The notes under the pieces: model-generated | The model's database searches: none | Told to the model about the DNA's origin: nothing | What the model saw: only the letters and a program-made list of their open reading frames with translations | Shown: one piece after another, positions 1 through 11,351 of the stretch | Position numbering within the stretch: position 1 is the first letter of the stretch | Layout: every line of letters begins with the position of its first letter | NCBI GenBank assembly: GCA_028286285.1 | Contig: JAQBRV010000004.1 | Location: 62,001 to 126,000 of the forward strand | DNA from: Candidatus Saccharimonadota bacterium | GTDB lineage: Bacteria; Patescibacteriota; Saccharimonadia; Saccharimonadales; Saccharimonadaceae | DNA length: 64,000 nucleotides | Direction of reading: 5' to 3' | Made by a program: the position numbers and the translations under genes

Positions 1-64
1 TGCTAAACTATATAGTAAATAGTCTGATTGAATCTCGTCGAGAGACCCTGCAAGGAGAAAAACA

Positions 65-295
65 ATGAACATCGATATTATTCTGCAAATAGCGACCGTT
101 GGTTCGGGTGTTTTGATGGTTCTTTGTATTCTTTTACAGCAACGAGGAGCTAGCCTCGGGGCTGGATTCGGTAGTTCAGGCGAATTGTTTACGACCCGTC
201 GCGGCTTTGACAAAAACTTATTTGAAACCACGATTATCCTAGCGGTGATCTTTATCGTCTCTATTTTGGCTGGTTTACTCCTGCCAAACGCGTAA
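65..295 (+). CDS. secG: Protein translocase subunit SecG
   Basis: SecG is the small accessory subunit of the SecYEG channel in the cytoplasmic membrane. The 76-residue product has two hydrophobic segments (about 8-24 and 55-72) separated by a Gly/Ser-rich loop containing RGASLGAGFGSSGE, the typical SecG arrangement and length. The start is set by an AAGGAG site eight bases upstream. The gene sits 12 bases ahead of a large extracytoplasmic solute-binding protein gene, so the two are probably cotranscribed. Confidence 0.9.
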   Translation: MNIDIILQIATVGSGVLMVLCILLQQRGASLGAGFGSSGELFTTRRGFDKNLFETTIILAVIFIVSILAGLLLPNA

Positions 296-307
296 GGATA
301 GGAGATT

Positions 308-2086
308 ATGGACGACGACAAAAATAGTTGGCGCAAATTTCAACGGCCGAGCTTCAATAGTAAGTCGGTGGCAAAACGCGCCAAAAAAGCTGAATCAGCA
401 ACTATCCGTCACGCCCGCAAATTTATTTCTAAGCGGCTCGATAATGTTCTTGAGGTGCGCCGTCATGTCGCCATCTGGCTCGGTGGCGTCGCTGTCCTCA
501 TCATGACAGTGGGGTTGCAGCTGGTCTGGTCGCAAACAAGCTACACCACTGAGACGGGGGCGAATGGTGGCGTTTATGCCGAGGCGACACTGGGTGAGGT
601 TAACACACTGAACCCCCTTTACGCTTCTACAAACTCCGAACGGTCGGCTCGCCGTCTCATCTTTTCGTCATTGTTAACGTACGATACGTCCGGTCATCTC
701 AATATGGATGTAGCAAAGAGCCTGGCGATAGATCCCCAAGGTACGACCTATACGGTCACACTTAAGGACGGTATCAAATGGCATGACGGCACCAATCTTA
801 CTGTCCAGGATGTAGCGTTTACGATTAATCTGATTAAGAATCCTGATACCCGCTCCTCGCTCCGGCCAGAATGGCAAGACGTAGTAGTTACGGTTCCTGA
901 TGACAAGACGATAGTCTTTACTTTGCCCTCATATGCACCATTTCCGCACGCTCTGACATTTCCTATTCTCCCAAAACATGAGTTGGCTGATGTTCCACCG
1001 GCAAACTTACGAGAAAATGCATTTAGCGTGAACCCAATCGGCAGTGGCCCATTTGCGGTTCGTTTGTTACAATCTGCCTCAGATCACAAAATCGTCAACA
1101 TGACGGCATTCCAGCACTATTTCAAAGGGAGACCGAAACTAGATCGTTTCGAGATTCACGCATTTGGATCGTATGCAAAAGTTGAAGCAGCGCTTCGGTC
1201 GGGTCAGGTAACAGCCGCTATACTGTCAGACGCCAGCTGGCTGAGTAAAGCGACAAGTTATACATCGAAGAATGCTGCCGTCAACAATGGGGTTTATGCT
1301 TTACTAAACACAGCTCAACCTCACTTGAGGGATCTGGCGGTGCGTCAAGCTTTGCAGCGTGGGCTCAATGTCGAGAAGTTACGCCAGACTGTCGCACCTG
1401 GTCAGTATCCGCTTGATCTGCCGTTTGTGCGCGGACAACTGCAAGATGACGGGACGCTGAAAGCTGCATCATACGATCCTGCCGAAGCAGGACGGCTACT
1501 TGATAGCGCTGGCTGGAAACTGGATGGCGCGGTTCGCAAGAAAGATGGGCAGCCATTGACCCTCAGCCTCGTCACGACTGATAATATCGAGTATAAAAAA
1601 TCAATCGAGTTTATGAAAAAAGATTGGCAAGCACTCGGTGTCGAGACAAACGTCACTGTGGTTAACATCGGTGATCCCCGCGAAGACTTTACTCAAAACG
1701 TATTGCAACCACGCGCTTACGATGTGTTGGTGTACGAGCTCGAGATTGGCGCTGATCCCGATGTGTATGCCTATTGGCATTCATCACAAAGCACACCCCG
1801 AGGACTCAACTTATCTATGTATGCTAATGGGGTCGCCGATGATGCTCTAACGAGTGCCAGGGCACGCATCGAACCAAGTCTGCGCGCTCTCAAATACAAA
1901 GCCTTTGCCAAGCAGTGGCTGAGCGATGTTCCTGCTATCGGACTCTTCCAGTCAAATATAAAATATGTCTCACGCCAGCAATCAACCGCTCTTGAGCCTG
2001 GTCAAAAATTGGTCTCGCCGTATGATCGCTACGCCAATGTTATCTACTGGACAGCTAGCAATACATCAGTTTACAAGACACCATAA
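308..2086 (+). CDS. ABC-type peptide solute-binding protein, family 5
   Basis: The 592-residue product has a basic cytoplasmic N-terminus, one membrane segment at about 55-75 and then a long extracytoplasmic domain. The start of that domain (EATLGEVNTLNPLYA) and the motif DGIKWHDGTNLTVQDV match the family 5 peptide/nickel-binding proteins (SBP_bac_5, OppA/DppA type). There is no lipobox cysteine, so it is probably anchored by the uncleaved membrane segment. No permease or ATPase gene is adjacent in the window, so the transporter partner and ligand are unknown. A start at 308 is supported by AGGAG just upstream. Confidence 0.85.
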   Translation: MDDDKNSWRKFQRPSFNSKSVAKRAKKAESATIRHARKFISKRLDNVLEVRRHVAIWLGGVAVLIMTVGLQLVWSQTSYTTETGANGGVYAEATLGEVNTLNPLYASTNSERSARRLIFSSLLTYDTSGHLNMDVAKSLAIDPQGTTYTVTLKDGIKWHDGTNLTVQDVAFTINLIKNPDTRSSLRPEWQDVVVTVPDDKTIVFTLPSYAPFPHALTFPILPKHELADVPPANLRENAFSVNPIGSGPFAVRLLQSASDHKIVNMTAFQHYFKGRPKLDRFEIHAFGSYAKVEAALRSGQVTAAILSDASWLSKATSYTSKNAAVNNGVYALLNTAQPHLRDLAVRQALQRGLNVEKLRQTVAPGQYPLDLPFVRGQLQDDGTLKAASYDPAEAGRLLDSAGWKLDGAVRKKDGQPLTLSLVTTDNIEYKKSIEFMKKDWQALGVETNVTVVNIGDPREDFTQNVLQPRAYDVLVYELEIGADPDVYAYWHSSQSTPRGLNLSMYANGVADDALTSARARIEPSLRALKYKAFAKQWLSDVPAIGLFQSNIKYVSRQQSTALEPGQKLVSPYDRYANVIYWTASNTSVYKTP

Positions 2087-2117
2087 CTTCAGTATAATCA
2101 TTCAAGTTCCCTCGTGT

Positions 2118-2204
2118 GCGCCGGTGGCGGAATTGGTAGACGCGTCAGCTTGAGGGGCTGGTGTCCTTCGGGACGTGGAGGTTCAAGTCCTCTCCGGCGC
2201 ACCA
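2118..2204 (+). tRNA. tRNA-Leu (GAG)
   Basis: A 7-bp acceptor stem (GCGCCGG with CCGGCGC), a D-arm, an anticodon loop TTGAGGG giving GAG, a long variable arm as in class II tRNAs, a TTCAAGT T-loop and an encoded CCA end are all visible. It is the first of three clustered tRNA genes. Confidence 0.95.
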
Positions 2205-2212
2205 AATTAATA

Positions 2213-2238
2213 AGATGTCCTCTTAGGACGTCTTTTTG
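2213..2238 (+). terminator. Intrinsic terminator after tRNA-Leu(GAG)
   Basis: An 8-bp stem (AGATGTCC with GGACGTCT, one G-T pair) is followed by a run of five T. A TATAAT box just downstream (2252-2257) starts the next tRNA transcript. Confidence 0.8.
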
Positions 2239-2267
2239 ATTAGACCTCTGGTATAATATCCAAGGAT

Positions 2268-2341
2268 GGCGCGTTGGCGGAGCAGTTACGCAGCGGTCTG
2301 CAAAACCGCGTAGACGGGTGCAACTCCCGTACGTGCCTCCA
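2268..2341 (+). tRNA. tRNA-Cys (GCA)
   Basis: The acceptor stem GGCGCGT pairs with ACGTGCC, the anticodon loop CTGCAAA gives GCA, and CCA is encoded. The discriminator base is U, as expected for tRNA-Cys. The T-loop reads TGCAACT instead of the canonical TTCRANY, and the D-loop has AG where GG is usual (see findings). It is followed four bases later by tRNA-Leu(TAA). Confidence 0.93.
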
Positions 2342-2345
2342 TTTT

Positions 2346-2431
2346 GCGCGGATGGCGGAATTGGTAGACGCGAGGGACTTAAAATCCCTTGTCCAAAAGA
2401 CGTGCGGGTTCGATTCCCGCTCTGCGCACCA
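2346..2431 (+). tRNA. tRNA-Leu (TAA)
   Basis: The acceptor stem GCGCGGA pairs with TCTGCGC, the anticodon loop CTTAAAA gives UAA, there is a long variable arm, the T-loop is TTCGATT, and CCA is encoded. Its last 18 bases are repeated 129 bases downstream. Confidence 0.95.
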
Positions 2432-2560
2432 TAGAAAAGGTAGTCCCACGGGGCTACTTTTTCTATGGTTCTGGGGAATTGAACCCGCCGGGTTTGTGTA
2501 GCGAGCAGCGGCGAAGCGGAAATAGGAAGCGAAGCGACCGCCTTCCCGCTCTGCGCACCA
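2414..2560. repeat. 18-bp direct repeat of the tRNA-Leu 3' end
   Basis: The last 18 bases of tRNA-Leu(TAA), TTCCCGCTCTGCGCACCA (2414-2431), occur again unchanged at 2543-2560. The intervening 111 bases contain a terminator and a GCGAAGCG-rich stretch. The second copy is followed by its own terminator. Duplication of a tRNA 3' end is the usual footprint of an integration, here apparently a nearly fully deleted one. Confidence 0.7.
2431..2466 (+). terminator. Intrinsic terminator after tRNA-Leu(TAA)
   Basis: The near-palindrome pairs AGAAAAGGTAG with CTACTTTTTCT around a TCCCACGGGG loop. It starts right after the tRNA CCA and supplies a T-rich 3' side. Confidence 0.7.
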
Positions 2561-2570
2561 AAACTGACGA

Positions 2571-2599
2571 AACTCGACTCATTATAGTCGAGTTTTTTC
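2571..2599 (+). terminator. Intrinsic terminator
   Basis: A 9-bp stem (AACTCGACT with AGTCGAGTT), a 6-base loop and six T. It follows the second copy of the tRNA-Leu 3' end and is probably the original terminator of the tRNA operon. Confidence 0.85.
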
Positions 2600-2658
2600 T
2601 TTGAAAATGCTATAATAAGAGCATAAATAGTACGGTAAAAATAAGGGGATTATAAGAA

Positions 2659-3228
2659 ATGGAACTATTATGGCTGTGGATCATCCTGGGAGTACTCGTT
2701 GTACTCGGCATCTTCCTATGGGCGACATACAATGCACTGGTAACGCTCAAGATCCGAGTTGATGAAGCCTGGAGTGACATTACCGTTCAGCTGAAACGAC
2801 GTCTGGATCTTATCCCAAACCTCGTCAATACTGTTCAGGGCTATGCGGCACACGAAAAAGGTGTGTTTGAAGCTGTCACTGAAGCCCGTGCCAATGCACT
2901 GAACGCTAAGGGTGTGAAAGAGACCGCTGCGGCCGAAAACCAATTCGAGTCCGCGCTAAAAAGCCTATTCGCCGTCGCTGAGGCCTATCCAGACCTCAAA
3001 GCTAGTCAGAACTTTGTAGAACTCCAAAACGAGCTGGTCGACACCGAAGATAAAATCCAAGCTTCTCGCCGTTTCTACAATGGTGGTGTGCGCGACCTCA
3101 ACACCAAGATTGACCTGTTCCCAAACAATCTGTTCGCTGGCATGCTTGGCTTCAAGAAGCGCGAGTTCTTCGAGCTTGAAGACGCCGAAATGGCACAAGC
3201 CGAAAAACCAGTCGACGTTAAGTTTTAA
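2659..3228 (+). CDS. lemA: LemA family membrane protein
   Basis: The 189-residue product has an N-terminal membrane segment (about 3-24) followed by the helical LemA domain, with the family signatures YNALVTL, VDEAWSDITVQLKRRLDLIPNL split over residues 29-54, and SRRFYN. LemA has no settled biochemical role. It is very often encoded beside the HtpX protease, as here (21-bp gap), which suggests membrane quality control. A TATAAT box lies at 2610-2615. Confidence 0.93.
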   Translation: MELLWLWIILGVLVVLGIFLWATYNALVTLKIRVDEAWSDITVQLKRRLDLIPNLVNTVQGYAAHEKGVFEAVTEARANALNAKGVKETAAAENQFESALKSLFAVAEAYPDLKASQNFVELQNELVDTEDKIQASRRFYNGGVRDLNTKIDLFPNNLFAGMLGFKKREFFELEDAEMAQAEKPVDVKF

Positions 3229-3249
3229 TCACTAGAGGCATCATCTCTC

Positions 3250-4127
3250 ATGTATAACGCTATTGCCGCCAATAAACGCAACACGGTCCTCATTATGGCC
3301 GTGTTTGTTGGTATCATTGCCGCCATCGGCTACGCGGTCAGTCTGGTCTATGGCGATTCATCAATCGCCATCTGGGTCGTTGGCGGCGCAGCTGTTTATG
3401 CCCTCATTCAATACTTTGTCGCCAGTAAATTAGCACTGGCTGTTACTGGTGCAAAAGAAATTGAAAAGCGGGATAACCCCCGACTCTATCGTATCGTTGA
3501 AAACCTCGCCATTACCACTGGTATAACAACCCCAAAAATCTATCTGATCGACGATCCGGCACCAAACGCCTTTGCGACCGGTCGCGACCCCAAGCATGCA
3601 GTTGTGGCAGCTACTACTGGTCTGCTGGATATCATGGACGACCGAGAACTCGAGGCCGTGATGGCGCACGAAATGGGGCATGTTCAGAACTACGATATTA
3701 GAGTCAGCATGATTGCCTTTGGTCTGGTGAGCGCTATCGGCATTCTCTCCGATATTGCCATGAGAATGTTTTTCTTTGGTGGTGATCGCGACAATAATAA
3801 CATCAATCCAATCATGCTGGTCGTCGGTATCATTCTAATTATCCTGGCACCAATCATCGCGGCCATCATTCAAATGGCCGTCAGCCGTCAACGTGAATAC
3901 TTGGCCGATGCCACCGGCGCGTTGACGACTCGTGATAGCGAGGGTCTGGCCAGCGCTCTCGAAAAGCTGCGAGTGCATGGTCGTCCGCTTCAGCGTCAAA
4001 ATAGCTCGACCGCCCACCTGTTCTTTAGTAATCCGCTTAAACCCGGTACATTCGCAAAATTATTCAGTACTCATCCACCACTGGAGGATCGTATTGCCAG
4101 GCTGCGTCAGAATGCGAGTACATTTTA

Positions 4128-4128
<1 letters not shown>
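3250..4128 (+). CDS. htpX: HtpX-like membrane zinc metalloprotease
   Basis: HtpX is a membrane endopeptidase that degrades misfolded membrane proteins. The 292-residue protein shows paired N-terminal membrane segments (about 16-33 and 38-55), the metal motif HEMGH at residues 140-144 and the third ligand Glu216 in QREYLADATGAL, followed by the conserved C-terminal STHPPLEDRI. Two further hydrophobic segments lie between the motif and Glu216. It is cotranscribed with lemA, and its stop overlaps the next start (TAATG). Confidence 0.95.
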
Positions 4129-7230
<3,102 letters not shown>

Positions 7231-7232
7231 TC

Positions 7233-7466
7233 ATGCCAACGATTACACCGGGAATCTACATTCATTACAAATCTGACGACATGCGTTATGAGGTTTTCGG
7301 TGTCGGTCGTCACAGTGAAACGGGAGAACATTTCGTGGTGTATAAGCCACTCTACGAAACTGAGGGCGAGCAGCCTGATTTTTGGGTGCGGCCATACGAT
7401 ATGTTCGTCGAAGATGTGACAGTCGATGGTAAAACGATCCCACGATTTAGGAAAATCGATGAGTAA
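7233..7466 (+). CDS. DUF1653 small protein
   Basis: The 77-residue protein matches the DUF1653 family: a GIYIHYK start, a central HSETGEHFVVYKPLY segment and WVRPYDMFVEDV. Members are small beta-rich proteins of unknown role. The gene follows ligA by two bases and its stop overlaps the next start (ATGAGTAA), indicating translational coupling. Confidence 0.85.
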   Translation: MPTITPGIYIHYKSDDMRYEVFGVGRHSETGEHFVVYKPLYETEGEQPDFWVRPYDMFVEDVTVDGKTIPRFRKIDE

Positions 7467-7836
7467 GATTCAAAAAACCAAAGCCGCCGTAAAGAAAAGT
7501 AGCATTGGTGTACTCGGTGGGCTGGTGGTGGTTCTTGGGCTTATCATGGTGCCATATCCTGGCCCTGGCTGGCTGGTCGTGTTTGCGGGGCTGGCTATCC
7601 TGGCCACCGAATTCGATAGTGCTCGGCGGGTGCTTGATTTTGCGAAAGGCAAGTATGACGGATGGCAAGCCTGGCTGAAGCATCAACGTATCATTACCCA
7701 ACTTCTCTTCTGGCTGCTAACATTCGCTATCGTCGTACTCACCATCTGGCTGCTCAACGGCTATGGTATTATAAACGATCTTTTCCACCTGGGCTGGGAT
7801 TGGGTGCGCTCGCCGCTGCCGTTTTTCTCCAACTAA
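7459..7836 (+). CDS. PGPGW-motif membrane protein (TIGR02611-like)
   Basis: The 125-residue product has a basic N-terminus, a membrane segment containing the hallmark PYPGPGWLVVFAGLAILATEF (PGPGW motif, about residues 34-54) and a second membrane segment near 78-98. This is a widespread small membrane family without known function. A start at 7459 is preferred because it overlaps the upstream stop codon. Confidence 0.8.
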   Translation: MSKIQKTKAAVKKSSIGVLGGLVVVLGLIMVPYPGPGWLVVFAGLAILATEFDSARRVLDFAKGKYDGWQAWLKHQRIITQLLFWLLTFAIVVLTIWLLNGYGIINDLFHLGWDWVRSPLPFFSN

Positions 7837-7868
7837 AATACCTCGCCGTTTGAAGGGCGAGGTATTTT
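7835..7868. terminator. Bidirectional intrinsic terminator
   Basis: A 13-bp stem (AAAATACCTCGCC with GGGCGAGGTATTTT) around a 7-base loop, with A and T runs on both sides. It lies between the convergent PGPGW gene and the RRM gene and can serve both. Confidence 0.9.
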
Positions 7869-7886
7869 ATTGGGTTTGGTAGTAAA

Positions 7887-8219
7887 CTACCAGCTACGCT
7901 GACGGAATGAACCGCCACCGTTACCGCCGCCACCGTTGCCGCCGCCGAAGTCACGCTTTGGGCGATCTTCCTTTGGACGAGCAAGGCTAACGTTGATAGC
8001 GCGACCATCAAGCTCTTTGCCATCAAGTTGGTCAACAGCTTTTTGGTTGTTAGCTTCGTCGACAAATTCAACGAATCCGAAACCTTTACTGCGACCGCTA
8101 TCACGATCGGTAATAACACGCGCACTTGAAACTTCACCGATTTGCTCAAAGTGAGCTTTCAGGGTGTCGTCGTTAGTTGCGTATGCTAAGCTACCGATAA
8201 ATAGGTTAGTTTGTGCCAT
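7887..8219 (-). CDS. RRM-type RNA-binding protein, glycine-rich tail
   Basis: The 110-residue protein has one RNA recognition motif with RNP2 NLFIGSL (residues 4-10) and RNP1 SKGFGFVEF (about 43-51), then a tail rich in Gly, Asn and Arg. Bacterial and cyanobacterial Rbp proteins of this build bind RNA and are often cold-induced. The ATG at 8219 is chosen because it begins the conserved domain. The upstream in-frame extension encodes no conserved sequence. The untranslated leader may be long, which would suit post-transcriptional control. Confidence 0.92.
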   Translation of the reverse strand: MAQTNLFIGSLAYATNDDTLKAHFEQIGEVSSARVITDRDSGRSKGFGFVEFVDEANNQKAVDQLDGKELDGRAINVSLARPKEDRPKRDFGGGNGGGGNGGGSFRQRSW

Positions 8220-8598
8220 AAAATGGATAACTCTTTTCTTGTTACTGATTTCGTCAGATCGACCCATGCGGCGAACTTTTTCAAGAAAGAGTATCCTTAT
8301 AAGAAGGAAACACTCGCTTCGCGTATGCTTCTGAACGTACCTATTTAAGCATGATTCTGAGAAAAATACTAGCATAAGCTTGAAATTTCGCCCGGGTTGG
8401 AGCATACTAAACTATAAGCTGGTACGCTCATGGGGTACCGCGTAGCGTTAAAATAAACATGAGAACATACAAAACCGTGCCCCGGGTGGGCGCGTAGCAG
8501 CTTCATTGAATTGGCCTCACTCTCGGTGGGGTCAATTCTGTTGAGTGGGACTCGCAAGCTGCTTGTGTTTAGGCGGAGTGTGATGGTATTATTGCTTC
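8220..8598. other. 379-bp intergenic region with a three-way-junction fold
   Basis: No convincing coding sequence is seen. It holds the divergent promoters of the RRM gene and of the membrane protein at 8599. Bases 8496-8563 can form a three-way junction on either strand: a closing stem AGCAGCTT (8496-8503) with AAGCTGCT (8556-8563), a 13-bp hairpin (8508-8520 with 8526-8538, loop TCTCG) and a small GAG/CTC hairpin (8543-8553). This may be an unrecognised small RNA or part of a long RRM leader. Confidence 0.5.
8587..8592 (+). promoter_or_regulatory. Leaderless -10 box of gene 8599
   Basis: TATTAT preceded by TGG (extended -10) and followed by six bases before the ATG at 8599. No Shine-Dalgarno site fits. 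Confidence 0.7.
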
Positions 8599-9069
8599 AT
8601 GAATGAAGAAACCCAACCCAACTCAACCAATCGTGCCAATAGAGCCACCAAGAAAACATACGTACTTGTAGTTGTCAGCGTCGTAGCTGCAATCGTTGTC
8701 CTGTACGGACTAGCGTCGTTTGCTTTGGGTCTCTGGCCTTTTAATACCGCTCAAACAAGCGAAACTACTCCATCTAAATCAAGTCCTAAGATCTCCATGC
8801 AAGCACCGGTGATTGATCCCAGCACAAAAGTACTACATACCAGTACGACAATCGACACAAAAGAACAGGGTAGCTGTACGTTGACGCTTTCAAACGAGAA
8901 GAATAAATATGTACTCAAGAACACAACCGAAGGAGTTAGTGGCAAATCTGGTTGTCTCGACTGGAATATCGGAACAGGCAGCATTTTAGCTGGCGATTAT
9001 GATGTTTCTATAAGCTTTGATAGCAAGACCCAAAGCTCGACAGTTACATCAAAAGTTACTATCCCGTAA
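8599..9069 (+). CDS. Single-pass extracytoplasmic protein, unknown
   Basis: The 156-residue product has a charged N-terminus, one membrane segment (about 21-46), a Ser/Thr/Pro linker and a small beta-rich outer domain with two cysteines (in GSCTL and SGCLDW) that could form a disulphide. No family was recognised. The mRNA appears leaderless and ends at a hairpin terminator. Confidence 0.75.
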   Translation: MNEETQPNSTNRANRATKKTYVLVVVSVVAAIVVLYGLASFALGLWPFNTAQTSETTPSKSSPKISMQAPVIDPSTKVLHTSTTIDTKEQGSCTLTLSNEKNKYVLKNTTEGVSGKSGCLDWNIGTGSILAGDYDVSISFDSKTQSSTVTSKVTIP

Positions 9070-9098
9070 GTCTCTTCGCTTGAAAAGAGATAGTTAAG

Positions 9099-9130
9099 AA
9101 TGGTTTGTAGCTTTAGCTATGAACCATTTT
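9099..9130 (+). terminator. Intrinsic terminator
   Basis: AATGGTT pairs with AACCATT, extended by TGTAGC with GCTATG around TTTA, followed by TTTT. A smaller hairpin (9071-9090) lies just after the stop codon of the upstream gene. Confidence 0.75.
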
Positions 9131-9315
9131 GCTTAAAGACAGTTCAACGAAGGTAAGGTCCGGTCTCCGAAGTCGCAACGTAGTTATCAGAGTCCGCAGC
9201 TCCTGGGTAGGGGACGTAGGCTATTTAACCCTGTAGGTTAGTCAGTCGGATCATCCACGGTCTCCAACTCTACCCATATGCGTTACATGCCATAGGCTTT
9301 GCCCACTACGCTCTA
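9131..9315. other. Unassigned non-coding stretch after the pilin-like gene
   Basis: All six frames are broken by stops. The composition (GC-rich, with repeated CGGTCTCC and several short complementary blocks such as GTCC with GGGAC and GGGTAG with CTACCC) suggests a structured RNA rather than decayed coding sequence. It lies downstream of the minus-strand pilin-like gene. No known RNA family was recognised. Confidence 0.35.
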
Positions 9316-11244
9316 TTAATTGGTCGAATAGGTTCCACTATTGACGTTGCTTTCCACGGTGCCATCGCTGTGGTTCCCACCATTGAGCGCGTCATAGTGT
9401 TTCGCGTAGCAATTTGACGCATAGATGTATACAACATAGCTTGTAGCGCTGGCGAGACTACCTAGTGTATGTGGTGATGACACAGTCTCACCGGCCATCA
9501 TAGAACCGGTACCGTCGGCTCGCTTATATCTAACCTGTGAATATGATGCTGCAGAGCCAATATTCCACGATATATCGAAGGAGTTAGTTGTTGCAGCTGA
9601 CTTTGCGAGTGAACCAGGTGGGTTTGGTACAGTCGTGAAACCGCTCGCCGAACCCGAAGTGCTGTAGCCAGACTTTGAAATGGTAATATTTCGGCTATTC
9701 CAGCAACGGTCAAGACCAGTTCTCGTGCATCGATAGTTGTTACCTGATGTGTTGACTATACTTCCACACGATATGGTGCCCCCCGAACTTGGATTGTAGA
9801 CATCAATGGCGTAGCCTGCAGTACCAGTGAGCTGAGTCGCTGTCCAGTAAATGTTCAGATCACCAGTTTTATCTATGTCTGCACTAGCAAAAGTCAATGA
9901 CGTTGGCGGATCTGTTGTGGCGGTTGTCGTGCCTGCCGCTCCGTCACCGTAGTTATTTGAGGGTGTGACTTTGATGTAGTATAGGGTGCTAGCTGCGAGA
10001 CCAGTTATACTACAGCTTGTTGAGGAGATTGAACTACAGGCCGTACTGGCATAAGTAGTGGTAGTGCCATAGTTAACTCTATACGTTGGTGCAGCACAGC
10101 CGCTCGGCGTTGACGAAGCAGTCCAGCTAACCTGTATACCCGATGATGAAGATGGCGACGCGTTAACAGTAGGCTGGCTGGGACCAGAGCTACATGATGG
10201 TGCGCTTGCTGAAGTCGTTGCCGAAGCACTTCCGGTTGCGGAGCCGTATGTATTTGAAGCTGTAACCGAAAACGTATATGTGGTGCTGGCGGCTAGGCCG
10301 GTGACAGTACACGGTGAAGAGCTACATGATGAGGCATTACCACCCCCCGAGACGGAGTAGCTTATAGGTGCCGTGCCGCTTGATGCTGACCAGCTTACGC
10401 TAATTGATGATGAAGACTGGGTTGTTGCAGTTACTGATGGAGCTGAAGGTGCAACTCCTACGGTAGTTGGGTCTGTGTACGCGGAAGTCGTACCAGAGGC
10501 AGTGCCCGCTGCATTCGTCGCAACGACACGGATGTAATATAACGTTCCTGGCCCACTCGGAACTAGTCCCGTAAGATTACAGGACGTTGATGACGTTGAC
10601 GCACATGCCGTGGAGCTGTACGAAGTTGTCGTACCGTACTGGACGGTATAAGTGATCGGGCTTGTGCCCGTTGATGCACCCCACGAAATGCTTATCGACG
10701 TCGTGGAGGTTCCTGACGCGCTGACAACTGGTGCCGATGGTGCCACGCTCGGTGGCGCGACAACGCCCACATAATCAGATCCCTGCCTATTAGTGATCGT
10801 CACAGGTAGACCGGTTGCTTCAGTAATATATTGAAGTTGAAAACTATCACAATACCCATTAGGGTCAGACTGACAGGACGCTCCGGCTGGACTGCCGGCG
10901 TAAGTAACTCTAGTTGTGGTCGGACTACTCGACGATAGAGCAGACGTATTAGCTGTTCCCGTAGGAAAAACGAGCGTATCAGCATCCTGGATATTTAACT
11001 TCTGCTTCACTGCACTAAGTGGCTGATCAGCCAGCGAGGCAACTGAAGGGTATTCCTTATTCTTGTCGTAATATTTTTCAAGTGCCTCAGATATGACTGT
11101 TGCTTTTGAGCTCCGTGCGTCATCGCGTGCATTCTGCTGGACTGAGCTATATCCAATAATAGACATTGTCGAGATGATGCCAATAACAACAATAATGACC
11201 AACACTTCAATGAGTGTAAAAGCTCTCGTTTTAAAAGTATTCAT
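9316..11244 (-). CDS. Type IV pilin-like protein with fibronectin III repeats
   Basis: The 642-residue protein starts with a short basic leader and the prepilin methylation motif RAFTLIEVLVIIVVIGI, the usual Gly before the cleaved Phe being Ala. A pseudopilin-like helix and EKYYDKNKEYPS region follow, then five fibronectin type III-like repeats (signatures APSAPVVSASG, APSAPSVTATT, PSQPTVNASP and two weaker ones). Major pilins are about 150 residues, so this is more like a pilus-borne adhesin. The longer upstream frame is rejected: TATTAT lies six bases before the ATG at 11244. Confidence 0.85.
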   Translation of the reverse strand: MNTFKTRAFTLIEVLVIIVVIGIISTMSIIGYSSVQQNARDDARSSKATVISEALEKYYDKNKEYPSVASLADQPLSAVKQKLNIQDADTLVFPTGTANTSALSSSSPTTTRVTYAGSPAGASCQSDPNGYCDSFQLQYITEATGLPVTITNRQGSDYVGVVAPPSVAPSAPVVSASGTSTTSISISWGASTGTSPITYTVQYGTTTSYSSTACASTSSTSCNLTGLVPSGPGTLYYIRVVATNAAGTASGTTSAYTDPTTVGVAPSAPSVTATTQSSSSISVSWSASSGTAPISYSVSGGGNASSCSSSPCTVTGLAASTTYTFSVTASNTYGSATGSASATTSASAPSCSSGPSQPTVNASPSSSSGIQVSWTASSTPSGCAAPTYRVNYGTTTTYASTACSSISSTSCSITGLAASTLYYIKVTPSNNYGDGAAGTTTATTDPPTSLTFASADIDKTGDLNIYWTATQLTGTAGYAIDVYNPSSGGTISCGSIVNTSGNNYRCTRTGLDRCWNSRNITISKSGYSTSGSASGFTTVPNPPGSLAKSAATTNSFDISWNIGSAASYSQVRYKRADGTGSMMAGETVSSPHTLGSLASATSYVVYIYASNCYAKHYDALNGGNHSDGTVESNVNSGTYSTN

Positions 11245-11250
11245 AGCATC

Positions 11251-11256
11251 ATAATA
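11251..11256 (-). promoter_or_regulatory. Leaderless -10 box of pilin-like gene
   Basis: On the minus strand TATTAT ends six bases before the ATG (11244). Confidence 0.65.
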
Positions 11257-11351
11257 TCGAAATACTAAACAAAGCACAAGAAGCTTGGGTCTCGGCGGGT
11301 TCTCCTGTCCGCTGGAACTTTTGTCGACCACTTGGTATACTGTTCTAGTTT

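Noticed and set aside
2240-2449. Minus-strand 69-codon frame across the tRNA cluster
   Set aside because: It is the well-known spurious translation of antisense tRNA-Leu (CAERESNPHVFWTRDFKS) and not a gene.
9137-9315. RNase P RNA
   Set aside because: A GTAAGGTCCGG block recalls the conserved RNase P core, but the region is too short and the second conserved core segment is missing.
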